DNA from: Lysinibacillus sp. FJAT-14745
GTDB lineage: Bacteria; Bacillota; Bacilli; Bacillales_A; Planococcaceae
DNA: 50,180 bases
Direction of reading: 5' to 3'
Assembly (NCBI RefSeq): GCF_001275675.1
Contig: NZ_LITM01000006.1
Location: 19,567-69,746 of the forward strand
Part shown: piece after piece, positions 1-8,421 of the stretch
Numbering within the stretch: the first letter of the stretch is position 1
Layout of the letters: the number at the start of each line of letters is the position of its first letter
Program-made: the position numbers and the translations under genes
Notes under the pieces: model-generated
Told to the model about the DNA's origin: nothing
The model's database searches: none
The model's input: the letters and a program-made list of their open reading frames with translations, nothing else

Positions 1-112
1 TTTTCGTGCCTGGAATATATTACAGAAAATTCAGTTTAAACGTTAGTGTGGAATTATTTTAATGCGACACTAGTGATCATGATAGTATATTTATATAGAG
101 AGGAGAAGATTC

Positions 113-805
113 ATGGAAATGGAAGAAATGATCCTGAATTATACATCGCAACAAAATGAATTAAGGAAGCGTATTTCCCTACAAAACAATTTTTCTGATG
201 ATCAAATTCAACTCGTTGCAGGGGTGGATATTGCCTATTGGGGTGAAAACAATAAAGAATATGGAGCTTGTTGCATACAAGTTATTGATTTTAATTCCAA
301 AAAAATCGTTGAACAAGTTGAGTACATAAATAAAATCACAATTCCATATATTTCTGGGTTTTTAGCCTTTCGTGAATTGCCTCTTGTATTAGAGGCTGTT
401 AAAAAGTTGAGAACGGATCCAGACATTTATATGTTTGATGGAAATGGTTATTTACATAAGCGCAATATGGGAGTTGCTACCCATGCTTCTTTCTACTTAG
501 AAAAACCGACAATTGGCGTAGCGAAAACGTATTATAAAATTGAAAATATGGATTTTATCATGCCGGAAAATAGAGCAGGAGCGTTTACTGATATTGTGAT
601 TGATGGGGAAGTGTATGGTCGTGCTCTAAGAAGTAGAAAGGATGTTAAACCGATATTTGTTTCATGTGGTAACGTGATTGATTTAGATACGGCAACTAAT
701 ATAACGATGCATTTTATTGAAAAAGATAGCCGTTTACCAATCCCTACAAGATATGCGGATTTAGCGACTCATCAGGCAAGGAAATTGCAAAAAGATAATG
801 TGTGA
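113..805 (+). CDS. nfi: Endonuclease V (deoxyinosine 3'-endonuclease)
   Basis: DNA repair nuclease that nicks the second phosphodiester bond 3' of deoxyinosine and other deaminated bases. The 230-residue length is usual for the family. Visible family signatures are VAGVDIAYW (metal ligand Asp39), FRELP (Glu88), and DGNGYLHKRNMGVATH (Asp109) followed by TIGVAKT, which together form the Mg2+-binding acidic site and the wedge region. The ATG at 113 is preceded by GAGGAG about 8 nt upstream, which supports this start. It stands alone, 63 bp ahead of the SUKH genes, so no functional link to them is implied. Confidence 0.93.
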   Translation: MEMEEMILNYTSQQNELRKRISLQNNFSDDQIQLVAGVDIAYWGENNKEYGACCIQVIDFNSKKIVEQVEYINKITIPYISGFLAFRELPLVLEAVKKLRTDPDIYMFDGNGYLHKRNMGVATHASFYLEKPTIGVAKTYYKIENMDFIMPENRAGAFTDIVIDGEVYGRALRSRKDVKPIFVSCGNVIDLDTATNITMHFIEKDSRLPIPTRYADLATHQARKLQKDNV

Positions 806-868
806 ATATGGTGGTATCTTTAAGTAGGATAAATTCTTTTATGGAAAAATTCAGAGTGGAGGTTACAA

Positions 869-1405
869 ATGAATACTCAAGCTAAAGATTTGTGGGATCG
901 TATCATTAAAAAGAATTCAAAGGTAGGAGTTAATGGTGAAGAAGTATTGAATCTTCAAACAGGTGCTACAGCTGAAGAATTCCAACTAATCGAAAAAACT
1001 TTAAATATTATTCTGCCTGAGGAGATGAAAAGTTTTTATAGCATTTATAATGGGCAAGTTTGGACTTTAGGGGTTGAGCCGATTATTAGGAATTTAACAC
1101 TTTCTCCTATTTCTGAAATTATTGACAATTGGAAGTTTCTACAGGAGGAATTTGATCCAGATGATTTGCTTCCAGATATAGAGTATGGTGTTGAGGTAAA
1201 ACCAACGCTTTGGAATGAAAAATGGATTCCGATTGCTGAAAATGGTGGAGGCGATTATCTTTGTCTTGATACAGATCCAACAGAAGAAGGAGTAGTGGGT
1301 CAAGTGTTGTATTTTTGGCATGATTGGGGAGATCGAACAATTGATGCAAATGGTCTTTTTGAATTTATAGAAATCTGCTTAAATGAAAATGATTCTGATA
1401 TTTGA
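869..1405 (+). CDS. SMI1/KNR4 (SUKH) family protein
   Basis: A 178-residue protein that is essentially one SUKH fold. The signature pieces are the ATAEEFQLIEKTLNIILPEEMKSFYSIYNGQ helix-turn (residues ~31-60), the central WIPIAENGGGDYLCLDTDP (residues ~112-130), and the acidic C-terminal WHDWGD / FEFIEICL segment. In bacteria this family often serves as the immunity partner of polymorphic nuclease toxins (established knowledge); no toxin gene is visible here, so an immunity role is inference. GGAGG lies about 9 nt before the ATG. It is followed after 20 bp by a second SUKH gene, probably in one operon. Confidence 0.85.
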   Translation: MNTQAKDLWDRIIKKNSKVGVNGEEVLNLQTGATAEEFQLIEKTLNIILPEEMKSFYSIYNGQVWTLGVEPIIRNLTLSPISEIIDNWKFLQEEFDPDDLLPDIEYGVEVKPTLWNEKWIPIAENGGGDYLCLDTDPTEEGVVGQVLYFWHDWGDRTIDANGLFEFIEICLNENDSDI

Positions 1406-1425
1406 ATAAGGAGATGGACACGAAG

Positions 1426-2964
1426 ATGATTCAGTTGATAATGGAGAAATTCAAGGTTCAATTAGACGAACTATTTTCACCGTTTTTAAATCCACCAGCT
1501 TCTGAGGAAGAGATACAGAAGGTTGAAAATGAGATGAGCATTAAATTTCCTGATGAATTAAGAGAGCTTTATCTTTTGCATAATGGAGAGAACGAAGATG
1601 GGCCGGGTTTGTTTTTTGGAATGCCGTTTTTACCATTAAATGATGTTTTGCAGGAATGGCAAGTATGGGCACAGTTAGAAGAAGAATATGCATTGGAAGG
1701 TGCTTCTTATTCTGTCCCAACTGGATATATAAAAGAGAGGTATATCAATCGTAATTGGATACCTATTAGTAAAGATTTTGGTGGCAATAATATCGGCATA
1801 GATGTCGATCCAGATCATAAAGGGCGAATAGGGCAAGTCATAAATTTTGGGCGTGATGAGGAAATAAAGTATGTTATAGCAAATCAATTATCAGAATTCC
1901 TACTATTTATTTCTGAAACGATAGTACAGGGTAATTATCAAATTGAACAAGAAGAAGATTATATCTACTGGAATTATGAAAACAGCACGCATTTTTTAGA
2001 TATACTAAACGCCATTGAATTGCCTGTTCTAGATCCTGTATCTTCTCAAATCTCAAACGAGGATACAACGAAATGGATGCAAGATTTGGACTCTCGATGG
2101 GAAGAAATAGTACAAGAAGAGTTTTCTGATCCAGAGAAGTTTATGAAAAAAAAGAAACTATATTTAATTGGGAAAAATCTCACGAATATTAAACCGTTAC
2201 GACTTTGTACAGAAGTAAAAGAATTAATCTTAACAAACAATCAACTGACTGATTTAACACCTTTACATAACATGCTATCTTTAAAAAAACTCTATTTAAT
2301 TAAGAATCCGCTAAGTGATTTAACGCCATTAGCGAATCTCAAGTATTTGCAAGAATTAAATATTAATCATACAAAAGTTTACGATATAACACCGTTAGTA
2401 AGTACTCCACAATTAAAAAAATTAGAAATGGCACAAACAGATGTTAAAGATTTTTCAATTCTTCAACAATGTCAAGCGCTTGAATCCTTATCAATTTCAA
2501 TAGTGAATAAAGAACAGTTAAAACAAATAGCTCAAATTAGTACTTTAAAACAATTATTTATTCACCAGTTGCAAAATATTGTAGAAGAGGATTTACTACA
2601 GTTAAGTCACCTAAAGAACTTGCAAGTAATGAAATTTGAAAATTGTTATTTGAAAAATGTAGATTGTTTTACATCCAGTCATTCACTGCGAGAAATCATT
2701 TTACATGATACAGTATTAGAGGACGGGAGAGCAATAGGTGCACTTAAAAATTTAAGAAGTATAGAGTTAAATGGTTCTACAATTGGAAATCTTGAGGTTA
2801 TTGCAAATTCTTCATCGCTTAAAATATTTACAGGATCATTTGAACAGTTTCATTTCTTAAAAGATCTTTTTCATCGAACGATTGACTTTTCCACAATTAT
2901 TGGTGAGATGTCAGATGAGGAAGATAAAGTATGGCATCAGTATTTAGATACCCATAAAATCTAA
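1426..2964 (+). CDS. SUKH-domain protein with C-terminal leucine-rich repeats
   Basis: The N-terminal ~170 residues form a SUKH domain paralogous to the preceding protein (ASEEEIQKVENEMSIKFPDELRELYLLHNG; NWIPISKDFGGNNIGIDVDPDHKGRIGQV). From roughly residue 245 to 480 the chain consists of internalin-like leucine-rich repeats of ~22 residues with the LTDLTPL / LSDLTPL / YDITPL periodicity, a typical protein-binding surface. There is no signal peptide, so it is cytosolic. A TTG at 1402 is in frame and would overlap the upstream stop, but AAGGAG at 1408-1413 fits the ATG at 1426 (12-nt spacing), so I use 1426. A terminator follows. A role as an immunity or adaptor protein is inferred only. Confidence 0.82.
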   Translation: MIQLIMEKFKVQLDELFSPFLNPPASEEEIQKVENEMSIKFPDELRELYLLHNGENEDGPGLFFGMPFLPLNDVLQEWQVWAQLEEEYALEGASYSVPTGYIKERYINRNWIPISKDFGGNNIGIDVDPDHKGRIGQVINFGRDEEIKYVIANQLSEFLLFISETIVQGNYQIEQEEDYIYWNYENSTHFLDILNAIELPVLDPVSSQISNEDTTKWMQDLDSRWEEIVQEEFSDPEKFMKKKKLYLIGKNLTNIKPLRLCTEVKELILTNNQLTDLTPLHNMLSLKKLYLIKNPLSDLTPLANLKYLQELNINHTKVYDITPLVSTPQLKKLEMAQTDVKDFSILQQCQALESLSISIVNKEQLKQIAQISTLKQLFIHQLQNIVEEDLLQLSHLKNLQVMKFENCYLKNVDCFTSSHSLREIILHDTVLEDGRAIGALKNLRSIELNGSTIGNLEVIANSSSLKIFTGSFEQFHFLKDLFHRTIDFSTIIGEMSDEEDKVWHQYLDTHKI

Positions 2965-2978
2965 ATTAAAATATATGT

Positions 2979-3024
2979 AAAGAGGTATCCCAAATCTTTA
3001 ATTGAGATGCCTCTTTGGTTTTTC
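2979..3024 (+). terminator. Rho-independent terminator of the SUKH pair
   Basis: AAAGAGGTATC pairs with GATGCCTCTTT (one G-T wobble), followed by a T-rich run; it sits 15 bp after the stop codon of the SUKH-LRR gene. Confidence 0.8.
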
Positions 3025-3146
3025 GTTAAATGCGCTAAATAGTTTATGTTTTTTAAAGCAACATCATCGAAAAGTTAGAGTTTCAGGTATCAAAAAAACA
3101 TTATTTAAATTCGAGTAAATGAGCACTATTTCCTTTTTTGGATATA

Positions 3147-3175
3147 TTGCCAAAATTAAGGGAAATTTTTAAACT
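3147..3175 (+). promoter_or_regulatory. Candidate sigma-A promoter for the surface protein gene
   Basis: TTGCCA at 3147-3152 and TAAACT at 3170-3175 with a 17-bp spacer, about 45 bp before the TTG start at 3220. The match to the consensus is moderate. Confidence 0.45.
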
Positions 3176-3219
3176 CATACCGATATAAAATTTAGAAGGT
3201 ATAAAGGAGGACAAAAGAC

Positions 3220-6078
3220 TTGAATAAAAAATTTCTTTTATCAGTTGCAGCAATTCCTGCAGTCATTGTTGCACCAGCAGTAGTAGGGGCGGAAGAAGTA
3301 TTAACTATTAAAATAAGCGCAGATGCGAAGGTCAATGACATAATCACAGCGGATGTGAAAAATTTACCACCTAATACATATGTAAACAGTTATCAATGGT
3401 ACTATATTGAAGCAGATGGTTCGGAAAAAATGATTCCTGGTGCTACAGACATATCTTTAAAAGTTCCTGTTGATGCAGAAAATAAAACTATTTTCGTAAA
3501 AGCGACAACTTCAAGTGAAACCTATAAAAGTAATACATGTACGATAAAGCCATTGCAATTAAGCCTTGATGAACCAATTTTTGAAGGCTACTCATCAACT
3601 AACTATGTGTCACCAGGTGATACTGTTAAAGTGGTAGGAGCAAATGTGATAGATGCAAATGGAGCAAAATTTCAAAGTAACCAGATTACATACAGCTATC
3701 AATGGTTTTATAAAGTAGGAGAAGTCTTTTCAATTATTAATGGGGCAACAGGAGCAACATTTACGATTCCTACTGATGCCATAGATAAGGAACCGAAAGA
3801 TATTGTAGTGAAAGTAACTGCGAAAGTAGGTCCACGCACACTCGAATCGCCTCCTTCAAAAATTCTTACAGTATCTAAAGCGCCGACAGAGACATTAACG
3901 AAGAATATTGAAAATTTACTGAAGAATGGCAACAAATATAATTTGACAAGCTTTGGAGAATTTCAGGCACTTGTGAAAGACTTAGATAAAAAATATCAAG
4001 CTCTATCAAGTGCTGCAAAGGCGAATGTTACTAATTATGATGTCTTGAAGCGAGCACTTGCAGATATTGCTACGATAAATGCATTAACTGAAAAGTTGGA
4101 TAAGTTAAAAGATAAAGGCGTTAGTGAAAAAGATTTACCTCAGTTTTTGAAAAATCTTGAAGCAGATTATAATAAGCTTGACTATTTACAGCGCAGTTTA
4201 GATGTCAATGATGAATTATACAATGCGATTAAAGTGGCATTGCATAACCCATCAAATATTAATGAGCTTTCAGAAGTAAGAGAGATTAATAAACAAATTA
4301 TTGCATTATTATCCTACGAAAATTCCTATATCAAATATGTCCCTTCTAGCTTAGAGTCTTTACAAGCGGAAGTGAACAAAATTGAAACTCGAATGTCGAA
4401 GCTGTCAAAAGATTACCGAACAATCGTACAAAACCAAACAATTTTACAAGAAGCAAAGCAAGATATTAAGAAAATTGAGCAGTTTATAAAATCATTTGAT
4501 AAATTGTCACCAAATGATACACCAAGCAAGCAAGTGACTGCTGCAAAATCGATTCGCTCTACTTATGAAAAGTTAACTTACAAGCAAATGCTATTAGTTC
4601 CAAATACGTATAAGGAAAAATTGCAGAATGCAGAAAATGCAGAACAAATTCAAATTGTGAAATTAAACGCATTAATTCAATCATATGTAGGAGGCAAGCA
4701 GTATCCAATTAATCCAACAAAAGAGACTTGGAAAGAGATTGTAGATAATGTAAATAAAATAATCAGTGATTATAAAAACTTAACGAAGACTTCAGCGGCA
4801 CAAATTATAGATTATGATCGTATTTTAACATTGCAAAAAGATCTTAAAACGGCTGAAAAAGTTATTAAGGATATGGATGCCTATCAAACACTTAAGAAAA
4901 CACCAGGAGTCTCAGAGAGCAAGTTAAAATCAAGCTATAGCAGTACACTTAAAGCCTATAATAAGCTAACAACTTTACAGCAATCACTTGTCTATAATGC
5001 AAAAGAATTTTTAAATAATTCACCAGATGTGACTGTTGGTAACGATGGAAAGTTGCCAGATGATAAAGCGGCAGCAGAAGCCCTAAAAAAACAAATCGAT
5101 TCCTTTGCAAACATCACCAACTATACACTGGAACAATTAGAAAAAGAAGTAGAGAGTGCTACAGCGGCTTACAAAAAGTTATCATCTGCAGCTCGGAAAT
5201 ATGTGACGAATTATGACTTACTAACAGCAGCAAGCAAAGATATTTCTGGCGCCAAATCGTTCCTTAAAAAAGTACAGGATGCTAAAGAAGAAAAGGATGT
5301 TACGAAGCAGGTCAAGAAAATTCAAACAGTGCAAACAGCTTATGCAAAGTTACCTGCAAATCAGCAACATTTAGCTAAACCTGAGTATGAAAAATTACTG
5401 AAACTATTAGATGGAAATGTTCCAAACGTATCAAAACTAGATAATGAAATTGCTGGAATTGTAAACAACAATTTGTATACCGTATCTATAGATAAAATTA
5501 AAGAGCTTTCAACTCAATATAATAAGCTGAGTTCTAGTGATAAAAAACGAGTTACCAATGCCTCTATCTTAACAACGGCTGTCTCTGATGTGAAAAAAGT
5601 AGAGTCATTCATGAAGCAATATGACAAATCATTCGAAAAAAATCCAGCAACTGTTACTAAAGCATTTTCAAAATTGACGTCAAAGCAGACGAGTTTAATA
5701 AATGAAAGTGTTCGGAAAAAAATTGTTGAAGAAGAAGCGAAACAACAATCTGCACACGAATCTGCTTTAAATTTAGTGGAAATGATAAATGGGCTTGAGA
5801 AAAATGGAGAATATATTGCCAATTTAGATACTGAAGTAACAAAAATTCGCATTTCGTATGACAAGCTTAATTCTACTGAGAAAAAAGTAGTGAAAAATTA
5901 CTCGAAGCTAACGCAAGCAGAAAGTGATTTGAAAAAAGTTACGGAAGTATATGAGCTATATAAAACATATGAAGCGGCTGCAGAAGAAAAGAAGGCAGCT
6001 GCATATAAGACATGGCAAACTGCTTATGGCAAACTTTCTAAAAAGCTTGAACTTCTATATAAACAAATGCAACCCTAA
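3220..6078 (+). CDS. Secreted surface protein with Ig-like and alpha-helical repeats
   Basis: A 952-residue exported protein. Residues 1-24 are a Sec signal peptide (MNKKFLLSVAAIPAVIVAPA, cleavage near VVGA|EE). Residues ~25-220 hold two beta-rich Ig-like modules, each with a SYQW(Y/F)Y core followed by an IPGATD / INGATGATF stretch, as in Bacillales S-layer proteins. The rest is helical and repetitive: units built on 'YxxLSSxxKxxVTNYxxLxxAxxD' occur near residues 258, 650, 766 and 878, with weaker copies between. No LPxTG motif, SLH domain or transmembrane tail is visible, so how it stays at the surface is unclear. The TTG start is fixed by AAAGGAGG at 3203-3210. Bordered by its own promoter and terminator; function unknown. 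Confidence 0.8.
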   Translation: MNKKFLLSVAAIPAVIVAPAVVGAEEVLTIKISADAKVNDIITADVKNLPPNTYVNSYQWYYIEADGSEKMIPGATDISLKVPVDAENKTIFVKATTSSETYKSNTCTIKPLQLSLDEPIFEGYSSTNYVSPGDTVKVVGANVIDANGAKFQSNQITYSYQWFYKVGEVFSIINGATGATFTIPTDAIDKEPKDIVVKVTAKVGPRTLESPPSKILTVSKAPTETLTKNIENLLKNGNKYNLTSFGEFQALVKDLDKKYQALSSAAKANVTNYDVLKRALADIATINALTEKLDKLKDKGVSEKDLPQFLKNLEADYNKLDYLQRSLDVNDELYNAIKVALHNPSNINELSEVREINKQIIALLSYENSYIKYVPSSLESLQAEVNKIETRMSKLSKDYRTIVQNQTILQEAKQDIKKIEQFIKSFDKLSPNDTPSKQVTAAKSIRSTYEKLTYKQMLLVPNTYKEKLQNAENAEQIQIVKLNALIQSYVGGKQYPINPTKETWKEIVDNVNKIISDYKNLTKTSAAQIIDYDRILTLQKDLKTAEKVIKDMDAYQTLKKTPGVSESKLKSSYSSTLKAYNKLTTLQQSLVYNAKEFLNNSPDVTVGNDGKLPDDKAAAEALKKQIDSFANITNYTLEQLEKEVESATAAYKKLSSAARKYVTNYDLLTAASKDISGAKSFLKKVQDAKEEKDVTKQVKKIQTVQTAYAKLPANQQHLAKPEYEKLLKLLDGNVPNVSKLDNEIAGIVNNNLYTVSIDKIKELSTQYNKLSSSDKKRVTNASILTTAVSDVKKVESFMKQYDKSFEKNPATVTKAFSKLTSKQTSLINESVRKKIVEEEAKQQSAHESALNLVEMINGLEKNGEYIANLDTEVTKIRISYDKLNSTEKKVVKNYSKLTQAESDLKKVTEVYELYKTYEAAAEEKKAAAYKTWQTAYGKLSKKLELLYKQMQP

Positions 6079-6095
6079 TATTTTTATTTGCTGTA

Positions 6096-6126
6096 GCCCT
6101 GAATAACGAATTTATTCGGGGCTTTT
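6096..6126 (+). terminator. Terminator after the surface protein gene
   Basis: GCCCTGAATAA pairs with TTATTCGGGGC across a short loop, followed by TTTT, 18 bp after the stop codon. Confidence 0.8.
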
Positions 6127-6172
6127 CAATAACCAAAAATTCAATTGTTCAAACTAAACTTATCGCTTTTAT

Positions 6173-6202
6173 TTGTCTAAATATTCATTTTTCCGCTATA
6201 CT
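6173..6202 (+). promoter_or_regulatory. Possible promoter upstream of the abgB remnant
   Basis: TTGTCT at 6173 and TATACT at 6197 with an 18-bp spacer. The gene it would have served is truncated, so it may be a leftover. Confidence 0.3.
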
Positions 6203-6343
6203 ATTTACAGTTAATTTTGGCTGTTTTCTAGATATACACCTTTTAAAATTGCTAGATAGACAAGCGTTTCACAGGATAAGCTGGCACATATAATCTTTTC
6301 TGAAGCGGCCATCTATAAAGGATTTTTAGAGCAGTCCTTTAAA

Positions 6344-7183
6344 ATGAAAAAATTTATTGAGAGTGTCAGTATTGATATTATCCCATCACATGCAGCAGCT
6401 GCACCTCATCTGGGACGAAGTGCATTAGATACTGTTGAGTTAATGAATGTTGGGGTAAACTACGTGCATTATGCGGTTACAAACACAGGAGGATCGTCTC
6501 CAAATGTCGTTCAGCCATATGCAGAGGTGACTTACTTAGTTAGAGCGCCTAAAAAGCATCAAGTACAAGAGATTTATCAACGTGTTAAAAATATTGCTAA
6601 AGGGGCAACGTTAATGACTGAAACATCGTTAGAAATTGCCTTTGAGGGAGCTGCGTCAGATCTTATTCCAAATAAAACACTTTATGATGTGATGCAAAAA
6701 CAAATACTTGATTTAGGAATGCCAACTTATACAAAAGAAGATGAGCAGCATGCCCAAGCTATTTTTAATACATTTTCTTCTGAAATTCAGGCAACATCGT
6801 TAATTGGTCTAAAAAAAGAAGATGCCGCGCAGTTACAAGGTAAAGTTATTGCTAACCACATCCCAAGCGTCCTTCCTGAGTTTATATTGGGTGGATCAAC
6901 GGATGTTGGAGATGTAAGCTGGAATGTCCCAACTGTTCAATGTACAACGGTGTGTATGGCATTAGGTACACCACTTCATACTTGGCAGGTTGTATCACAG
7001 GGTGTCATGCCAATAGCTCATAAAGGGATGTTACAGGCTGCAAAAATTATGGCTTGCACTGCTGTTGATTTAATTAATAATCCGGCACTTATTGAAAAAG
7101 CTAAAAAAGAATGGAAGGATCGTCTGGATGGAGAGACATATGTTTCACTAATTCCAGAAGGTACTAAGCCACCAAAGCTTTAA
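6344..7183 (+). pseudogene. C-terminal half of an AbgB-type M20 amidohydrolase (remnant)
   Basis: The 279-residue frame matches the C-terminal half of p-aminobenzoyl-glutamate hydrolase subunit B-like peptidases: SHAAAAPHLGRSALDTVELMNVG, TNTGGSSPNVVQPYAEVTYLVRAP, LMTETSLEIAF and STDVGDVSWNVPTVQ...GTPLHTWQ. Full-length members are about 480 residues. Here the N-terminal catalytic part with the GHGCGHN-type metal ligands is absent, and upstream sequence in the same frame reaches a stop at 6257 without showing family similarity. About ten residues normally present in the dimerisation loop also seem missing between Tyr40 and Val41 (alignment from memory of E. coli AbgB). No ribosome binding site precedes the ATG. 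I read it as a decayed gene. Confidence 0.75.
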
Positions 7184-7198
7184 AAAGTTATAGCAGAT

Positions 7199-7236
7199 AG
7201 AGTCTTCATAGGGTAAACTATGGAGGCTCTGTTTTT
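7199..7236 (+). terminator. Terminator of the abgB remnant
   Basis: AGAGTCTTCATAG pairs with CTATGGAGGCTCT (G-T wobbles), then GTTTTT. Confidence 0.75.
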
Positions 7237-7313
7237 GCCTAATAATAAGTTTTATCTTAGTAAAGTGTACGAAAGAGTAGCAAAGTTGCATTTTTTGAAA
7301 GGAGACCACAAGT

Positions 7314-8279
7314 ATGCCGACAAATCATATTAACCATCATCACCTTGCGGCAGAATGGATGAAACAGTTTCGTCCTTATGCAAAAGAGGGGAAATGCGCA
7401 AGCTATATTCCTGCTTTATCAGAAAAAGATCCAAATCAATTAGCTATTTCGATTATCGGACCAGATAGTGACGAAATCAAAGCAGGAGAGGCAACTGAAC
7501 TGTTTACTCTGCAAAGTGTTTCAAAAGTTGTTACATTTATTTTAGCGTGTATGGAACGGGGATTACCCTATGTTTTAGAGCGAGTAGATGTTGAACCGAC
7601 AGGCGATACCTTCAATTCAATCATTCGACTTGAAAGTCATCAGCCTGGAAAACCTTTTAACCCAATGATTAATGCAGGAGCGATTACAGTATCCTCTATG
7701 CTTGACGGAAATTCACCACAAGAGAAGGTTTCAAAAATCTTAAATTTTTTAGAACAAATCATTGGCAAAAAAATAAGGGTAAATGAAGAGGTTTTCCAAT
7801 CTGAATGGCAAACGGCTAATCGTAATCGATCATTAGCATACTATTTAATGGATTCAGGCTTTTTAGATTGCCCTGTAGAGGAGGCATTGGAGGTTTATTT
7901 GAAACAATGTGCTATTGAAGTCAATGTTTCGGATTTAGCGATGATTGGTTTAGTCATCGCCAATGATGGCTATCATCCTCTATTAAAAACCCAACTCTTT
8001 CCAAAGCAAGTGGCAAAATTAGCGAAGGCATTAATGGTTACTTGCGGTATGTATAATGCTTCTGGTAAATTTGCTGCATTTATTGGGTTACCTGCTAAAA
8101 GTGGTGTCTCTGGCGCAATTTTGGTGGCTGTACCAAGTCACGCAGGCTTAGATTCACCATTTCCTGCTGGCTGCGGTATTGGCATTTATGGACCAGCCAT
8201 TGATACCATCGGGAACAGTGTAGCGGGTGTGAATTTACTAAAGCATATCGCTACCGAGTGGAATATGAATATTTTTTAA
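7314..8279 (+). CDS. glsA: Glutaminase
   Basis: Hydrolyses L-glutamine to glutamate and ammonia (beta-lactamase-like serine glutaminase family). The 321 residues are close to the usual ~310. The catalytic Ser-x-x-Lys is LQSVSK (Ser68/Lys71). Other family blocks are PGKPFNPMINAGAI, the ANRNRSLAYYLMDSGF segment, SDLAMIGLVIANDGYHP and the C-terminal PAKSGVSGAILVAVP. GAAAGGAGA lies before the ATG at 7314. It is a single-gene unit between two terminators. Its neighbour, the AbgB remnant, also concerns glutamate-releasing chemistry, but nothing else ties them together. Confidence 0.95.
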   Translation: MPTNHINHHHLAAEWMKQFRPYAKEGKCASYIPALSEKDPNQLAISIIGPDSDEIKAGEATELFTLQSVSKVVTFILACMERGLPYVLERVDVEPTGDTFNSIIRLESHQPGKPFNPMINAGAITVSSMLDGNSPQEKVSKILNFLEQIIGKKIRVNEEVFQSEWQTANRNRSLAYYLMDSGFLDCPVEEALEVYLKQCAIEVNVSDLAMIGLVIANDGYHPLLKTQLFPKQVAKLAKALMVTCGMYNASGKFAAFIGLPAKSGVSGAILVAVPSHAGLDSPFPAGCGIGIYGPAIDTIGNSVAGVNLLKHIATEWNMNIF

Positions 8280-8280
8280 T

Positions 8281-8328
8281 CACAAAAAAAGATGACTTCG
8301 TAAATGGACGAAGTCATCTTTTTTGTGA
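8281..8328. terminator. Strong bidirectional terminator between glsA and the permease
   Basis: A near-perfect inverted repeat: CACAAAAAAAGATGACTTCG (8281-8300) against its complement ending in TTTTTTGTG, with a short loop. A/T runs on both sides suit the convergent genes. Confidence 0.88.
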
Positions 8329-8421
8329 TTTGATTTTGCTGCAGCTTCGATTTCACACAAAAAATAAAGCCCTGAATAGGTTCACTTTCTTTAAAAGTGT
8401 TACTATCCAGGACAATTCATC

